Below, in pieces: positions 35,080 through 44,700 of a DNA stretch of 64,000 bases. Source of the stretch: Desulfobacter vibrioformis DSM 8776 (GTDB taxonomy: Bacteria; Desulfobacterota; Desulfobacteria; Desulfobacterales; Desulfobacteraceae). The stretch covers positions 107,841 through 171,840 of the forward strand of contig NZ_JQKJ01000007.1 of the NCBI RefSeq assembly GCF_000745975.1. The letters run 5' to 3'. The notes beneath the pieces were generated by a model that did not search any database, was not told where the DNA came from, and was given only the letters and a program-made list of their open reading frames with translations. How positions within the stretch are numbered: position 1 is the first letter of the stretch; each line of letters begins with the position of its first letter. A program made the position numbers and the translations under genes.

Positions 35080-38000
35080 GGTGAATCTCCTTTTTTATGT
35101 TGAGCGTGAATTGGAAATGGGTAAATTCCCCGAAAACGGAGTCCACCCAGATCTCTCCCCCGTGGCGCTCGATCACCTTCTTGCAGATGGCAAGGCCGAT
35201 GCCTGTTCCCGGGTATTCGGAACGGCCGTGAAGCCGTTTGAAGGGCTGAAAGATCTGCCGGGTGTACTGGGGTTTGATGCCGATGCCGTTGTCTTTGATT
35301 CCGAGCACCAGGCTGTCGCCGGTGCGGACGCAGGTTGCCTCGATCACCGGCGTGTCCTTGTTGTTGAACTTGAGGGCGTTCTGGATCAGATTCTGGAATA
35401 CGAGCGAAAGCAGTGTCTTGTCACCCAGCACCTCGGGCAGGTCAGTCCGAATCAAGGTGGCTCCGGTCATTTGGAATGTGGACTGCATCATGGCTGCGAC
35501 CTCGTCCAGGCATTGGTTGAGACAGACGGCTTCCAGGGGGATCTCCTCGCGCCCGGTTCTGGAAAGCTGCAGCAGGTCCTGGATCAGGACTTCCATTCGC
35601 CGGGCCGCATCAATGATGAAGGAGAGATCCTTGTCCGCCTGTTCGTTCAAATCCGGCCCCACATCCTTGACCAGCAGCTTTGAAAAGGCGATCAGTTTCC
35701 TCAACGGCTCCTGGAGGTCATGGCTGGCGATGTAGGTAAATTCGTCCAGCTCCCTGTTCTTCTGCTCCAACTGAAGAATGTAGCTTCTGTTTTCTTCCAT
35801 GGTCTTCTTCAGTTCAGCCTCTGCCTGACGCCGTTCCGCAGATTCGATCCGGAGCCGGTTGACGGCATCGGCTAGTTCTTCTGTGACTTTTGAGGCGGAC
35901 TGCTGTTTTTTCAGCTCCTGCCTGGCTGAGGCACGCTCCTTGAGCAGCCCGATATGCCGTTGGCAAAAACTTTTTTGTCCCGATATTTTTGTCCCCTGGG
36001 CGGCATACCACGTTCCAAGCCGTTTCCGGAAGGCGTCTTCCATCAGGGTGAGTTTGGCAGATGCGCCCCAGATATGAAAACAGACATAGGCCTGCTGCCA
36101 GTATGCCTGGGCCAGGTGACCGTTTCCAAGGCTCTCCCAGAACCGGGCAGCCCGTTCGTTGGCAATGCCCTCCCACTGGACGAATCCGTTCTCCTGTGCA
36201 GCCGCGACAGCCCGGTCGTAGTGCAGGATCGCCGTATCTGTCCGGCCTTCCATCCTGTCGATCTCGGCTGCTGCCAGGTAACGTTTATGGGCGTAATTTT
36301 CAGGACAGCATTCGGACCATACGCCAAGCTGGCGCAGGATATCACGGAGCTGCGCCAGTTTGGCCGACTGAACGCACGCTTTTTTATCCCGGGGCATTCC
36401 CGACAGGATGAGAAACCGGATAAACACATGCTCGGGCCAGGGCAGCAGACCCTGGGTCCCCACCGTATACAGCAGGGTGTCCGCCTCTTTGGACAGGGAA
36501 AGGGCCCGGGGATAATCCTCTAAAAGCATGTGGTAAAATGACTTGAAGATCTTGTAAATGCACAGCACTTGAATATTTTGATTGGTTTCGACCCGGTTAA
36601 GGTAACGATGATCATCCAGGGATGTCCGGTCCGGGACGGTGCCGGGATCAGACAGCGGTTCAAAGATGAGAAGTCCGCCTTCGAGCAAGTCGATGGCCCA
36701 ATGGTTCATCCGGCTCCTGCTGAAGGACAGCGAGCGTTCGGTGTCGGCAATCAGTTCGCCAAGGGCCATCCCCTGGAAAAACCGGCAGTACATGTTGTGC
36801 CCGAATCCGTAAGCCGCGTATTGAAGGTTGCCGGACCGCCGTCCCTCCTCGAAGGCCCGGATATAATCTTCGCTTACGGCATGCAGGGGATTGAACCAGT
36901 GCCGGATGGAGCTGCCGATCATCAGATAAAAAACGCTTTGGTCTGAAGGGAAATCAAATTTCGTGTTCATGATACGTTCGGCCAGGTCCCCGAACGCTTT
37001 GGCTGTCCGGTAATCCCCGTTGACCCAGCACAGCAGGCCGCCCAATGCCGTGTGGCTGTATCCGATCTGTGGAACGTGGCCAAAGGCCAGGGTGAGATTC
37101 ACCACCTTTGGGACAATTACGCTCCACAATCGCTGGTGGGTTCTGTAACAAGGCGGCCCCAGGGTAATCAGAAGTCTTATCGCCGTAAGCATCTCGGGGT
37201 CCGTCATCAGGGGAAGTTCATACAGATCCGGTATGGCTTGTCCGGAAAGCTTCTCCCGAATTCCGTCAATTTCCTGATCCCGGAAGTGTTCGAAATCGTG
37301 TTCCGGCAAAAAGATATCAAATTCAGCCAATGCCTTACGCCCGGCTGAGATGGCGTCTTTATACCGTGCCAGCAGCGTATACTGGATGATCAGAATGTTA
37401 AGGGTGTCGGCCCGCTCAATGCTTGATGCCGTAAAAGCCAGGGCATCCCGGATAAGCCCTTCCGCCCGTTTCCGGTCGCCTTCCATGAATTCGCTCTCCG
37501 CAAGGTTGCGGTGAAGGGCCAGGGCCCTGGGATGGTCGGTGTGCCAAAAGGCGTCCATCCCCCCGGCCATCCGCGCCGCGAAGTTGAAGGCAGCCCGGTT
37601 GAAGGCCATCATGGCCGTAAAGGCCGTAGCTGCTTTCGCCCGCGACGATGCCGTCATGTTCAGGTCAACCATTTGCCCAAGCTCTGCCGGCTCACAGATC
37701 AGTGCTCCGCCGGCGTTGAGATGTTCCAGAATTTCAAAAAGGCGGTTACCGGTTTCACCCGGTGTAAGGCCGGCAAGCAGCAGCCGGCCAATCTTGAGGT
37801 GGAGCCCAGGCCGTTTGTCTGCATCAATCATCAGGTAAGCGGCCTGCTGCACCCTGTCATGCAGGAACATAAACGAACGCCCGGACGCCGGGGATGCCTT
37901 TGGGTTTTGATCCCCAGGTACCAGCAGTCCCTTTTCTAACAGAGGCGATAGGCGCTCCCTGCATTTATGGCCGGACAGATGACTGATGAGGCTCAATGTA

Positions 38001-39019
38001 TCAAGATCAAAAAAGTTACCAATGCAGGCGGCCATGGAGATCAGTTCCCGGCTTCCGGGTTCGAGACGGGAAATACGCCGGACGAACAGATCGACAATGG
38101 TCCGGGGCCTGTCTGGTTCCAGGTTCCAGTGCCACAACCGGCCGCCGGGATCCAAACGAAGCGCTCCCTCGTCGTATAGAAAGGAGATCAGCGTTTTGAT
38201 ATGAAACGGGTTGCCCCGGGTAATCCTGATAATTTCGTCGATAAACGCCTCCGGCCGTGCAAGCGGGGCATCCAGGGCGTCTTCGATCAGCTTTTTGACG
38301 GCCGGTGCCTTAAGGCCCTTGACCTCGATCACCTCCGGCGGGGCGGTTCTGCGGTTGAGATCGGCAATGACCGGACTTAGGGGATGGGTGGCGTCCACCT
38401 CTTCGTCCCGAAAGGAGGCGATGAGCAGAAAGTAGCGAATCGTGTTTTTTCCGCCGAGTCTCCGGAGCAGTTCAAGGGACGCAGAGTCCGCCCACTGCCA
38501 GTCGTCGATAAAGACCACCACCGGATGTTCCGGCAGGCAGACGGTTTTCAAAAAATTCCGGATCAGCGTTGTAAAGCGGTGCCTGGCCTCGACGTAACTG
38601 ATCTCCTCGGGCCGGGGGCCTTCTCCAAAGTGCGTCTCGATTTCCGGAATCAGGCCGCCCAGCAGAAAACCCAGGTCGCCGAGCGCCTCCCGCAGCCGGG
38701 CCTCCAGCCCGGGGTCGGCATCAATGATGGGACATATCTTACGCCACAGGGCGCTCAATGCCTGGCCCACGGCATAATAGGGTGTGTTTTGGTGATACTG
38801 ATTGAACTTGCCTGTCACGAACAGGCCGTTTTCCAACCTAACCGGTTTTGCCAGCCATCGGACCAAGGAGGTCTTCCCGGCACCGGAATGCCCTGGAACC
38901 AGAAGTATTTTTCCCTCTCCACGGCCGATTTCTTCAAAAATAGAACGCATCCGGGCTTTGGCATCGTCCCTGCCGATAAGGTCGCTGATGGACTTAAACT
39001 TACCTGTTGAATTTATCAT
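35066..39019 (-). CDS. 1317-residue AAA-ATPase / TPR / histidine kinase fusion
   Basis: A very large cytoplasmic sensor. The first about 300 residues are a STAND/AAA-16-type ATPase (Walker A GHSGAGKTS, Walker B FIDDWQWAD). A long helical TPR-like middle (about residues 300-1000) carries no clear ligand pocket. A coiled coil leads to HisKA with the phosphoacceptor IASHDLQEPLRK and an ATPase domain with FQNLIQNALKFN, GIKDNGIGI and GTGIGLAICK. The design recalls large 'AAA ATPase sensor kinases'. It precedes its likely partner regulator. The ligand is unknown. Confidence 0.9.
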   Translation of the reverse strand: MINSTGKFKSISDLIGRDDAKARMRSIFEEIGRGEGKILLVPGHSGAGKTSLVRWLAKPVRLENGLFVTGKFNQYHQNTPYYAVGQALSALWRKICPIIDADPGLEARLREALGDLGFLLGGLIPEIETHFGEGPRPEEISYVEARHRFTTLIRNFLKTVCLPEHPVVVFIDDWQWADSASLELLRRLGGKNTIRYFLLIASFRDEEVDATHPLSPVIADLNRRTAPPEVIEVKGLKAPAVKKLIEDALDAPLARPEAFIDEIIRITRGNPFHIKTLISFLYDEGALRLDPGGRLWHWNLEPDRPRTIVDLFVRRISRLEPGSRELISMAACIGNFFDLDTLSLISHLSGHKCRERLSPLLEKGLLVPGDQNPKASPASGRSFMFLHDRVQQAAYLMIDADKRPGLHLKIGRLLLAGLTPGETGNRLFEILEHLNAGGALICEPAELGQMVDLNMTASSRAKAATAFTAMMAFNRAAFNFAARMAGGMDAFWHTDHPRALALHRNLAESEFMEGDRKRAEGLIRDALAFTASSIERADTLNILIIQYTLLARYKDAISAGRKALAEFDIFLPEHDFEHFRDQEIDGIREKLSGQAIPDLYELPLMTDPEMLTAIRLLITLGPPCYRTHQRLWSVIVPKVVNLTLAFGHVPQIGYSHTALGGLLCWVNGDYRTAKAFGDLAERIMNTKFDFPSDQSVFYLMIGSSIRHWFNPLHAVSEDYIRAFEEGRRSGNLQYAAYGFGHNMYCRFFQGMALGELIADTERSLSFSRSRMNHWAIDLLEGGLLIFEPLSDPGTVPDRTSLDDHRYLNRVETNQNIQVLCIYKIFKSFYHMLLEDYPRALSLSKEADTLLYTVGTQGLLPWPEHVFIRFLILSGMPRDKKACVQSAKLAQLRDILRQLGVWSECCPENYAHKRYLAAAEIDRMEGRTDTAILHYDRAVAAAQENGFVQWEGIANERAARFWESLGNGHLAQAYWQQAYVCFHIWGASAKLTLMEDAFRKRLGTWYAAQGTKISGQKSFCQRHIGLLKERASARQELKKQQSASKVTEELADAVNRLRIESAERRQAEAELKKTMEENRSYILQLEQKNRELDEFTYIASHDLQEPLRKLIAFSKLLVKDVGPDLNEQADKDLSFIIDAARRMEVLIQDLLQLSRTGREEIPLEAVCLNQCLDEVAAMMQSTFQMTGATLIRTDLPEVLGDKTLLSLVFQNLIQNALKFNNKDTPVIEATCVRTGDSLVLGIKDNGIGIKPQYTRQIFQPFKRLHGRSEYPGTGIGLAICKKVIERHGGEIWVDSVFGEFTHFQFTLNIKKEIHHEAE

Positions 39020-39320
39020 GAACTTATCTTTAATATATGTGAATGAAATTTGTATGCGTCCGCTCGAACGGGTACAAAAGAAAACACTGCAAAATGAGAA
39101 TTAAAGAAAAATCGTGCGGGCGGACCGTTTAGACCATATTAAGTTTAAATTATCATACATGAAGGCAGATGTTTGTGCAAAGAATTTATGCGGTTCCCAA
39201 TCCCCATTTGCTTTTTCCCGGGCCTGGGCGACTGCCTGGGTCAAATCTGCCTTTAAAGTTGATTTTTAGTGCCAGACCCGGTATGGATTAGCCTGTTTAA
39301 ATGATCCATTGGAGAAGGAT
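39020..39320. other. Divergent intergenic region
   Basis: About 300 bases between the leftward kinase operon and the rightward ABC-transporter operon. I see no gene or recognisable riboswitch. In particular I looked for the TPP riboswitch because the downstream binding protein is NMT1-like, and found none. Confidence 0.55.
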
Positions 39321-40016
39321 ATGCGTTTTGAGTGCAGGGGCCTGACCTTCACTTACCCGGAGGCGGACAAACCAGTCCTGGAAAATCTGAATTTTTCCAT
39401 GGCCGCACCAGGATTTAATGCCGTTTTCGGGCCATCGGGCGTGGGCAAAACCTCCTTTGCAAGGATTCTTGCCGGCGGCAGCAGCGGTCCCGGGGGGGAT
39501 GCCTTGATTTATGAAGGCATTTCCACCATTTTATATTCTTACAACCAGGAGCGCCTGCCCGGCTGGGCCGACACCGGCAGTCATCTTGAAAAGGTCTGCC
39601 CGCCGGAAAATTCAGATCTTAGAAAGGAACTGGTCAAAATCTTCAAAGTGGACGCCCTTCTTGGGTCACGATTCTCCCAACTGTCCATGGGCCAGCAGAA
39701 CCGGATGAACCTTATCCGCTACCTTATTCAGGACTTTGATCTGCTGATACTGGACGAAAGTCTTGCCAATGTGGATGAAGCCTTACGGGAAACCATTGTC
39801 CTGGCCGTAAAGGAGCTGTTTCCGGATAAATTATTTCTTTATATTTCCCACAATCTCATGGAAGTGGCACGATTCTGCAAAGACATCCTGGTGTTAAGCC
39901 ATCCCGGGAAAAGCAAGGGTGCCGTCGTGGTGCGGGGCCGGAATTATGAAACAGGATATACAGCCGATCCCCAGGCCATTGACCGGTCCATGCTGGAGAT
40001 TATGAATGCTGTTTAG
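39321..40016 (+). CDS. ABC importer ATP-binding protein
   Basis: A 231-residue ATPase of the nitrate/sulfonate/taurine class by size and neighbours. Walker A is GPSGVGKTS, the Q-loop is YNQERLPG, Walker B is LLILDES and the H-loop is YISHNLME. The signature reads LSMGQQ in place of LSGGQ, a change worth noting. The ATG at 39321 has GGAGAAGG directly upstream; a TTG at 39309 is less likely. It overlaps the permease gene by 11 bases. Confidence 0.87.
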   Translation: MRFECRGLTFTYPEADKPVLENLNFSMAAPGFNAVFGPSGVGKTSFARILAGGSSGPGGDALIYEGISTILYSYNQERLPGWADTGSHLEKVCPPENSDLRKELVKIFKVDALLGSRFSQLSMGQQNRMNLIRYLIQDFDLLILDESLANVDEALRETIVLAVKELFPDKLFLYISHNLMEVARFCKDILVLSHPGKSKGAVVVRGRNYETGYTADPQAIDRSMLEIMNAV

Positions 40017-40773
40017 GCGAATCTACCAGTTTCTGATTGTTTACTGCCTGGGTCTTACATGCCTTTTGGCGATTAAATATGGTGCCGGCCTGTCCAATTA
40101 TGTTATCCCCGGGTTAACGCTGATCTTTGATACGGCCCACCGGATGCTGGCCGGTTATTTCCTTGATGTGCTCAACACCCTTTCCGTAACGGTGCTGGGC
40201 CAGATGATCTCCATTTTCATGGCCTTTTTTGTGGGAATCATCGGCCGCAAATCATCCTGGGCAGGCTCGTTTATCAAGGTCATGGCCTATAACATCCAGG
40301 CCTACCCCATTGTGGCCCTGGCCCCGATCATTTTTATTCTCATGGGGGACGGATTTTTATCCCGTCTGCTCATTGCCTCCATGATCTGTTATTTTCCTTT
40401 GCTCCTGTCTGTCCTGGGGATCATGGCCTCGCCCATCAAGGACATTGAGCATTTTTACATTGCCACCGGCCGGATGCGCTGGCAGCTGGAAGTCAAAATC
40501 CGGGCCTTTGAAAATTTAAACAAGCTGACCACAGTGATTGCAGGATCAGCCACACTGGCCATGGCCGGCACCATTGTGGCCGAGTTCATTGCCGCAGACC
40601 AAGGCATCGGTTACAGTATACGCATTGCCCTGTACCAGAGCGATCTTGCCTGCATTCTTGTGGCCCTGTTTTCCATCGGAATCATTATCTCGGTTTACCA
40701 GGGCATTCTGGAAACTGTGGGCGAACAAATGAAAACCAAATGGTTTGCACCAAAGGGAGGGGATCTGTTATGA
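40006..40773 (+). CDS. ABC importer permease
   Basis: A 255-residue inner-membrane protein with about six hydrophobic segments. It has the SsuC/TauC-like loop (YIATGRMRWQLEVKIRAFENL, an EAA-type motif without the exact sequence). It overlaps the ATPase gene upstream and the binding-protein gene downstream (ATGA), so the importer is translated as a unit. Substrate not evident. Confidence 0.88.
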   Translation: MLFRRIYQFLIVYCLGLTCLLAIKYGAGLSNYVIPGLTLIFDTAHRMLAGYFLDVLNTLSVTVLGQMISIFMAFFVGIIGRKSSWAGSFIKVMAYNIQAYPIVALAPIIFILMGDGFLSRLLIASMICYFPLLLSVLGIMASPIKDIEHFYIATGRMRWQLEVKIRAFENLNKLTTVIAGSATLAMAGTIVAEFIAADQGIGYSIRIALYQSDLACILVALFSIGIIISVYQGILETVGEQMKTKWFAPKGGDLL

Positions 40774-41783
40774 ATCAAAAAATTAACACCATCGCCGTGA
40801 TCAGGGCAGGCGTCATGGTCCTTTGCATGACGCTTTTTTGTGCCCTTCCCCCCGCCTTTGCCGGGGATACGCTGAATTACCGCCTGAAATGGCTGTTCAA
40901 CACCTCTGTGGTCGGTGATATCATTGCCGATACCGGCGGTTTTTTTAAAAAAGCAGGGCTGGATGTTTCGGTAAACGAAGGCGGGGCCGGGAAAAATGCC
41001 ATCAAAGAGCTTGAGCTGGGGTATGCAGACTTTGGCGTGGCCTCTGCGGACCAGGTCATCCGGGCCCTTGAAAAAGGCGCTGATGTGGTGGTCCTGGCCC
41101 AGTTGTTCCAGGTCAACCCCATGCAGTGGATCTACCGGTCGGATCAGTCTGAAATTAAGACCCTTTCCGATTTAAAGGGCCGGCATATCGGGGTCACCTT
41201 CGGGGGGAACGATGAAACCATCATGAACACCCTTTTAGCCAAAGCAGGGCTTACGTCAAAAGATGTCCGCATCTCAAGCGTCAGGTTTGATTTCACCCCG
41301 TTTCTTAAAAAAGAAGTTGATGTGTGGCCGGTATACCGCAATTCCCAGGGCGTTATTCTGGAAGAGAGGCTGGCCGCAGAAGGCGAACAGGTCAAATTTT
41401 TCAATCCTGCGAATTATGGGGTGTCCTTTGTGGCCAACTCGGTTGTGACGTCCGGTGCCATGATGAAAAAACACCCGGACACGGTAAAAACCTTTATGAC
41501 GGCGCTGCTGTCCGCCTGGGAATTTGCCGTGGATCCGGCCAATGAAGCCCAGGTTTTAGCCCAGATTAAAAAAAAGGATAACGGCACCCGGGACGATATC
41601 CGCCAAAAACAGCTTGAAGCCACCCGTCCTTTGATCAAACCTGACCCCGGGACAAAAATCGGCGTCATTGATGCCAGGGCCTGGCGGCAGACCGAAAATA
41701 TCATGGTCAGGGAAAAACAGATTGTGACCCCGGTAGATGTGATAAATTGCCTGGTTGGACCTAAAAAAAGGAAAATGCCATGA
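40770..41783 (+). CDS. ABC importer substrate-binding protein (NMT1/THI5-like)
   Basis: A periplasmic binding protein of 337 residues with a signal peptide (VLCMTLFCALPPAFA). It has the type II fold of the NMT1/THI5 and SsuA groups: LNYRLKWLFNTSVVGD, FKKAGLDVSVNEGGAGKN, LGYADFGVASADQV and LKGRHIGVTFGGND. Such proteins bind pyrimidine, sulfonate or related ligands; I cannot choose. The ATG at 40770 follows GGGAGGGG; an earlier ATG at 40740 lies inside the permease frame region. Its stop overlaps the next start as ATGA. Confidence 0.85.
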   Translation: MNQKINTIAVIRAGVMVLCMTLFCALPPAFAGDTLNYRLKWLFNTSVVGDIIADTGGFFKKAGLDVSVNEGGAGKNAIKELELGYADFGVASADQVIRALEKGADVVVLAQLFQVNPMQWIYRSDQSEIKTLSDLKGRHIGVTFGGNDETIMNTLLAKAGLTSKDVRISSVRFDFTPFLKKEVDVWPVYRNSQGVILEERLAAEGEQVKFFNPANYGVSFVANSVVTSGAMMKKHPDTVKTFMTALLSAWEFAVDPANEAQVLAQIKKKDNGTRDDIRQKQLEATRPLIKPDPGTKIGVIDARAWRQTENIMVREKQIVTPVDVINCLVGPKKRKMP

Positions 41784-44700
41784 AACAGTTTCGCCTGATT
41801 TTTTTGCCGGTAATCGCGTTATGTTTGTCCCTTTTCGCACTCCAGGTGCCGGCCCAAAGCGCCGAACTTGAAGCCCGGTTTTCCGGCCAGCAGACCGTGG
41901 ACGGGCAAAACGCCCTGGCCGTCACCTTTTCTTTACCCCTGGATGCAAAACAGGATCTGGGCAAGTATTTCAGTATTACTGAAGGAGACGGCGATGACGC
42001 CACACCTGTGGACGGTGCCTGGATCCTGGCCAAGGATACCAAGGTGGCCTATTTCACCCAGATAAAACCGGACACCGCCTATACCATCCATGTGGCAAAA
42101 GGACTGGCACCGGCCCAGGGTGAGGCCCTGGCCGGGAAGGTCATATATGAAATCACCACCCGGTCGGCCCAACCCATGATCTCATTCGGCTCCACGGGAT
42201 TCATCCTGGCCCCGGACCTGATCAAGGGACTGCCCGTGGACAGCCTGAACATCAAACAGGCAGACATTGATTTTTTCAGGGTGCGGCCGGACCGGCTGAC
42301 AGGCTTTAAGGATGAATTCTGGAATTCCACATATTTAAGTTATTATGACTCTGATGCGCTTGGGGCGATAGCAGAACTAGTCTATTCCGGCCGCTGGGAC
42401 CTGGACGTAAAAAAGGACTTGCGCACCCGGTTCAACATTCCCATCACCCATATCAGGGAACTTAAAACGCCCGGCATCTATATTGCCGTGCTCCGGGGGG
42501 CAGGCCTTTATCGCGACGGCTACCGCATGACCTGGTTTTCCATTTCCGATTTAGGGGTACATGCCAGGGTATATGACACCTCCCTGCGGTTTTTCATCCA
42601 GAGCCTTTCAACGGCAGACCCAATCGGAAAGGCGGTCATCAAGGGGTTTGACGCGGATGGAAAGACCTTGTTTGAGCAGGCAACGGATAACGGCGGCCTG
42701 TGCGTTATAAAAGGACACTTTGAAAAACTCAAACTGGTATCTGTTTCCAAAAAGTATCATATCAGCCTGATGGCCATGGATACCCCGGCCCTTGATTTGT
42801 CGGAGTTTGCCATGGGCCATGCCCCGTTCAGGCCCCTGGACCTGTTTGTATACGGCCCCAGGGATATCTACCGTCCCGGGGAAACCGTTGTGATTGACGG
42901 CATCTTAAGGAACCAGGACGGGCAGATGGCACCTGCGATAAAGGTGGCAGCCAAGGTGGTTCAGCCCGACGGAAAAACCATCCGGGAATTTACCTGGAAG
43001 CCGGGCAACGGCAACCATTTCAACACAAGTGTTCAGTTGCCTGCCAATGCCCTGACAGGCAAATGGCGGGTGAAATTTTCCAATGGCAAAGACCGGTTTG
43101 AGGATTATCCCTTTCTGGTATCAGAGTTTCTGCCCGAGCGCATGAAGCTGGTCATTGACCAGACAGGCGACAACATCCTGGCCCCGGATAAAGATCTTGC
43201 CATCCATATCCAGGGTGACTTTCTGTACGGGGCCCCTGCCGGCGGCAGCCGTGCCAATGCCGTGATCCATGTAAAGCCGGCCCGGGATCTGTTCAAAAAA
43301 ACCTTACCCGGTTTTGAATTCGGTGCCATCACCGACCTTGTCAATACGACGTTCACCTGTGACGACATCCGTCTGGATGAAACGGGAAAAGGCGTTATTG
43401 ACGTGGATAACCAGTGGAAGGCGGTCACCTCTCCCCACTGGGTCACCGCCAATGTCAGCCTGTACGATTCCGGGGAACGCCCGGTGGTCAGAAACGCCTC
43501 CTGGCAGGTGTGGCCGGCCCAGAGCCTTGTGGGCATCAGAAATATGTCCGGCACACAAGATGATCCCGAGCAGGTACCCGGCAATGACACGGCAAAGTTT
43601 GAAGTGGTCCTGGCCGATACCCAGGGCCGGCTCAGGGCTGCCCATGGCCTGAAGGTCACCGTTATCCGGGAGCACCGCGAATATTACTGGGAATATAAAG
43701 ACGACGCGTGGCACTGGGGCTGCAACAGCCAGTTCTATCCCGTGGACCGGTTTGATCTTGATATTCCGGACCAGGGCAGGGCCCAGGTAACTGTCCCCGT
43801 GGAATGGGGCGGATACCGTATTGAAATAAAAAATCCGGCCACAGGCCTGACAAGCTGTAAAAATGTATGGGCTGGCTGGCGCTCTCGGGGCCAGGACGAA
43901 AGCGACATGAACCGGCCGGACCGTGTGGATCTGACCCTGGATAAACCCGGCTACCGGGCCGGGGACACGGCCCGGGTGACGGTCAAGGCGCCCCAGGGCG
44001 GCAAAGGCTTTTTGTTCGTGGATGGGGCAGACAATCTTTTAACCCTGCCCATTGATATTCCTGCCCAGGGAAAAGAGATTTCCATCCCTGTTCATCCGGA
44101 CTGGGCGCGTCACGATCTGTATGTCTCCGCACTGGTGATCCGGCCTGGAGAAAGCAGAAATGCCAAACTGCCCAAGCGGTCCGTGGGACTGATCCACCTG
44201 CCCCTTGACCGCACCGGCCGTCGTATGAAGGTTGACATCCAGGCCCCGGAAAAAACAGAACCCAATTGCCGGGTGGATGTGGCGGTCAATCTCACCGATG
44301 CCGGCGGCAAGCCGGCCAGGCATGCCATGGTCACCCTGGCTGCCGTGGACAGCGGGATTCTGAACCTGACCCGGTTTAAAACCCCGGACCCCTTTGGCTA
44401 CTTTTTCCAACCCCGCAAATACAGCCCCGAGCTCCATGACATCTACCAGAAACTCATTGAAGCCGCAGACGGCAGCTATGCAAGGATGCGGTTTGGCGGG
44501 GATGCGGCAGCCCTGACCCGGGGCGGAGACCGGCCTTCAACCGATGTGCAGATCCTGGCCATCCACCAGAAGGCTGTTGACGCCGACGACCAGGGCAAAG
44601 CTGTATTCCATCTGGACCTTCCGGATTTTGACGGACAGGTGCGGATCATGGCCATTGCCCATACGGACAACACCTTTGGCTCCGAAGACAAGGAGATGAT

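Noticed and set aside
39020..39320. TPP riboswitch before the NMT1-like transporter
   Set aside because: I looked for the conserved thi-box segments and did not find them.
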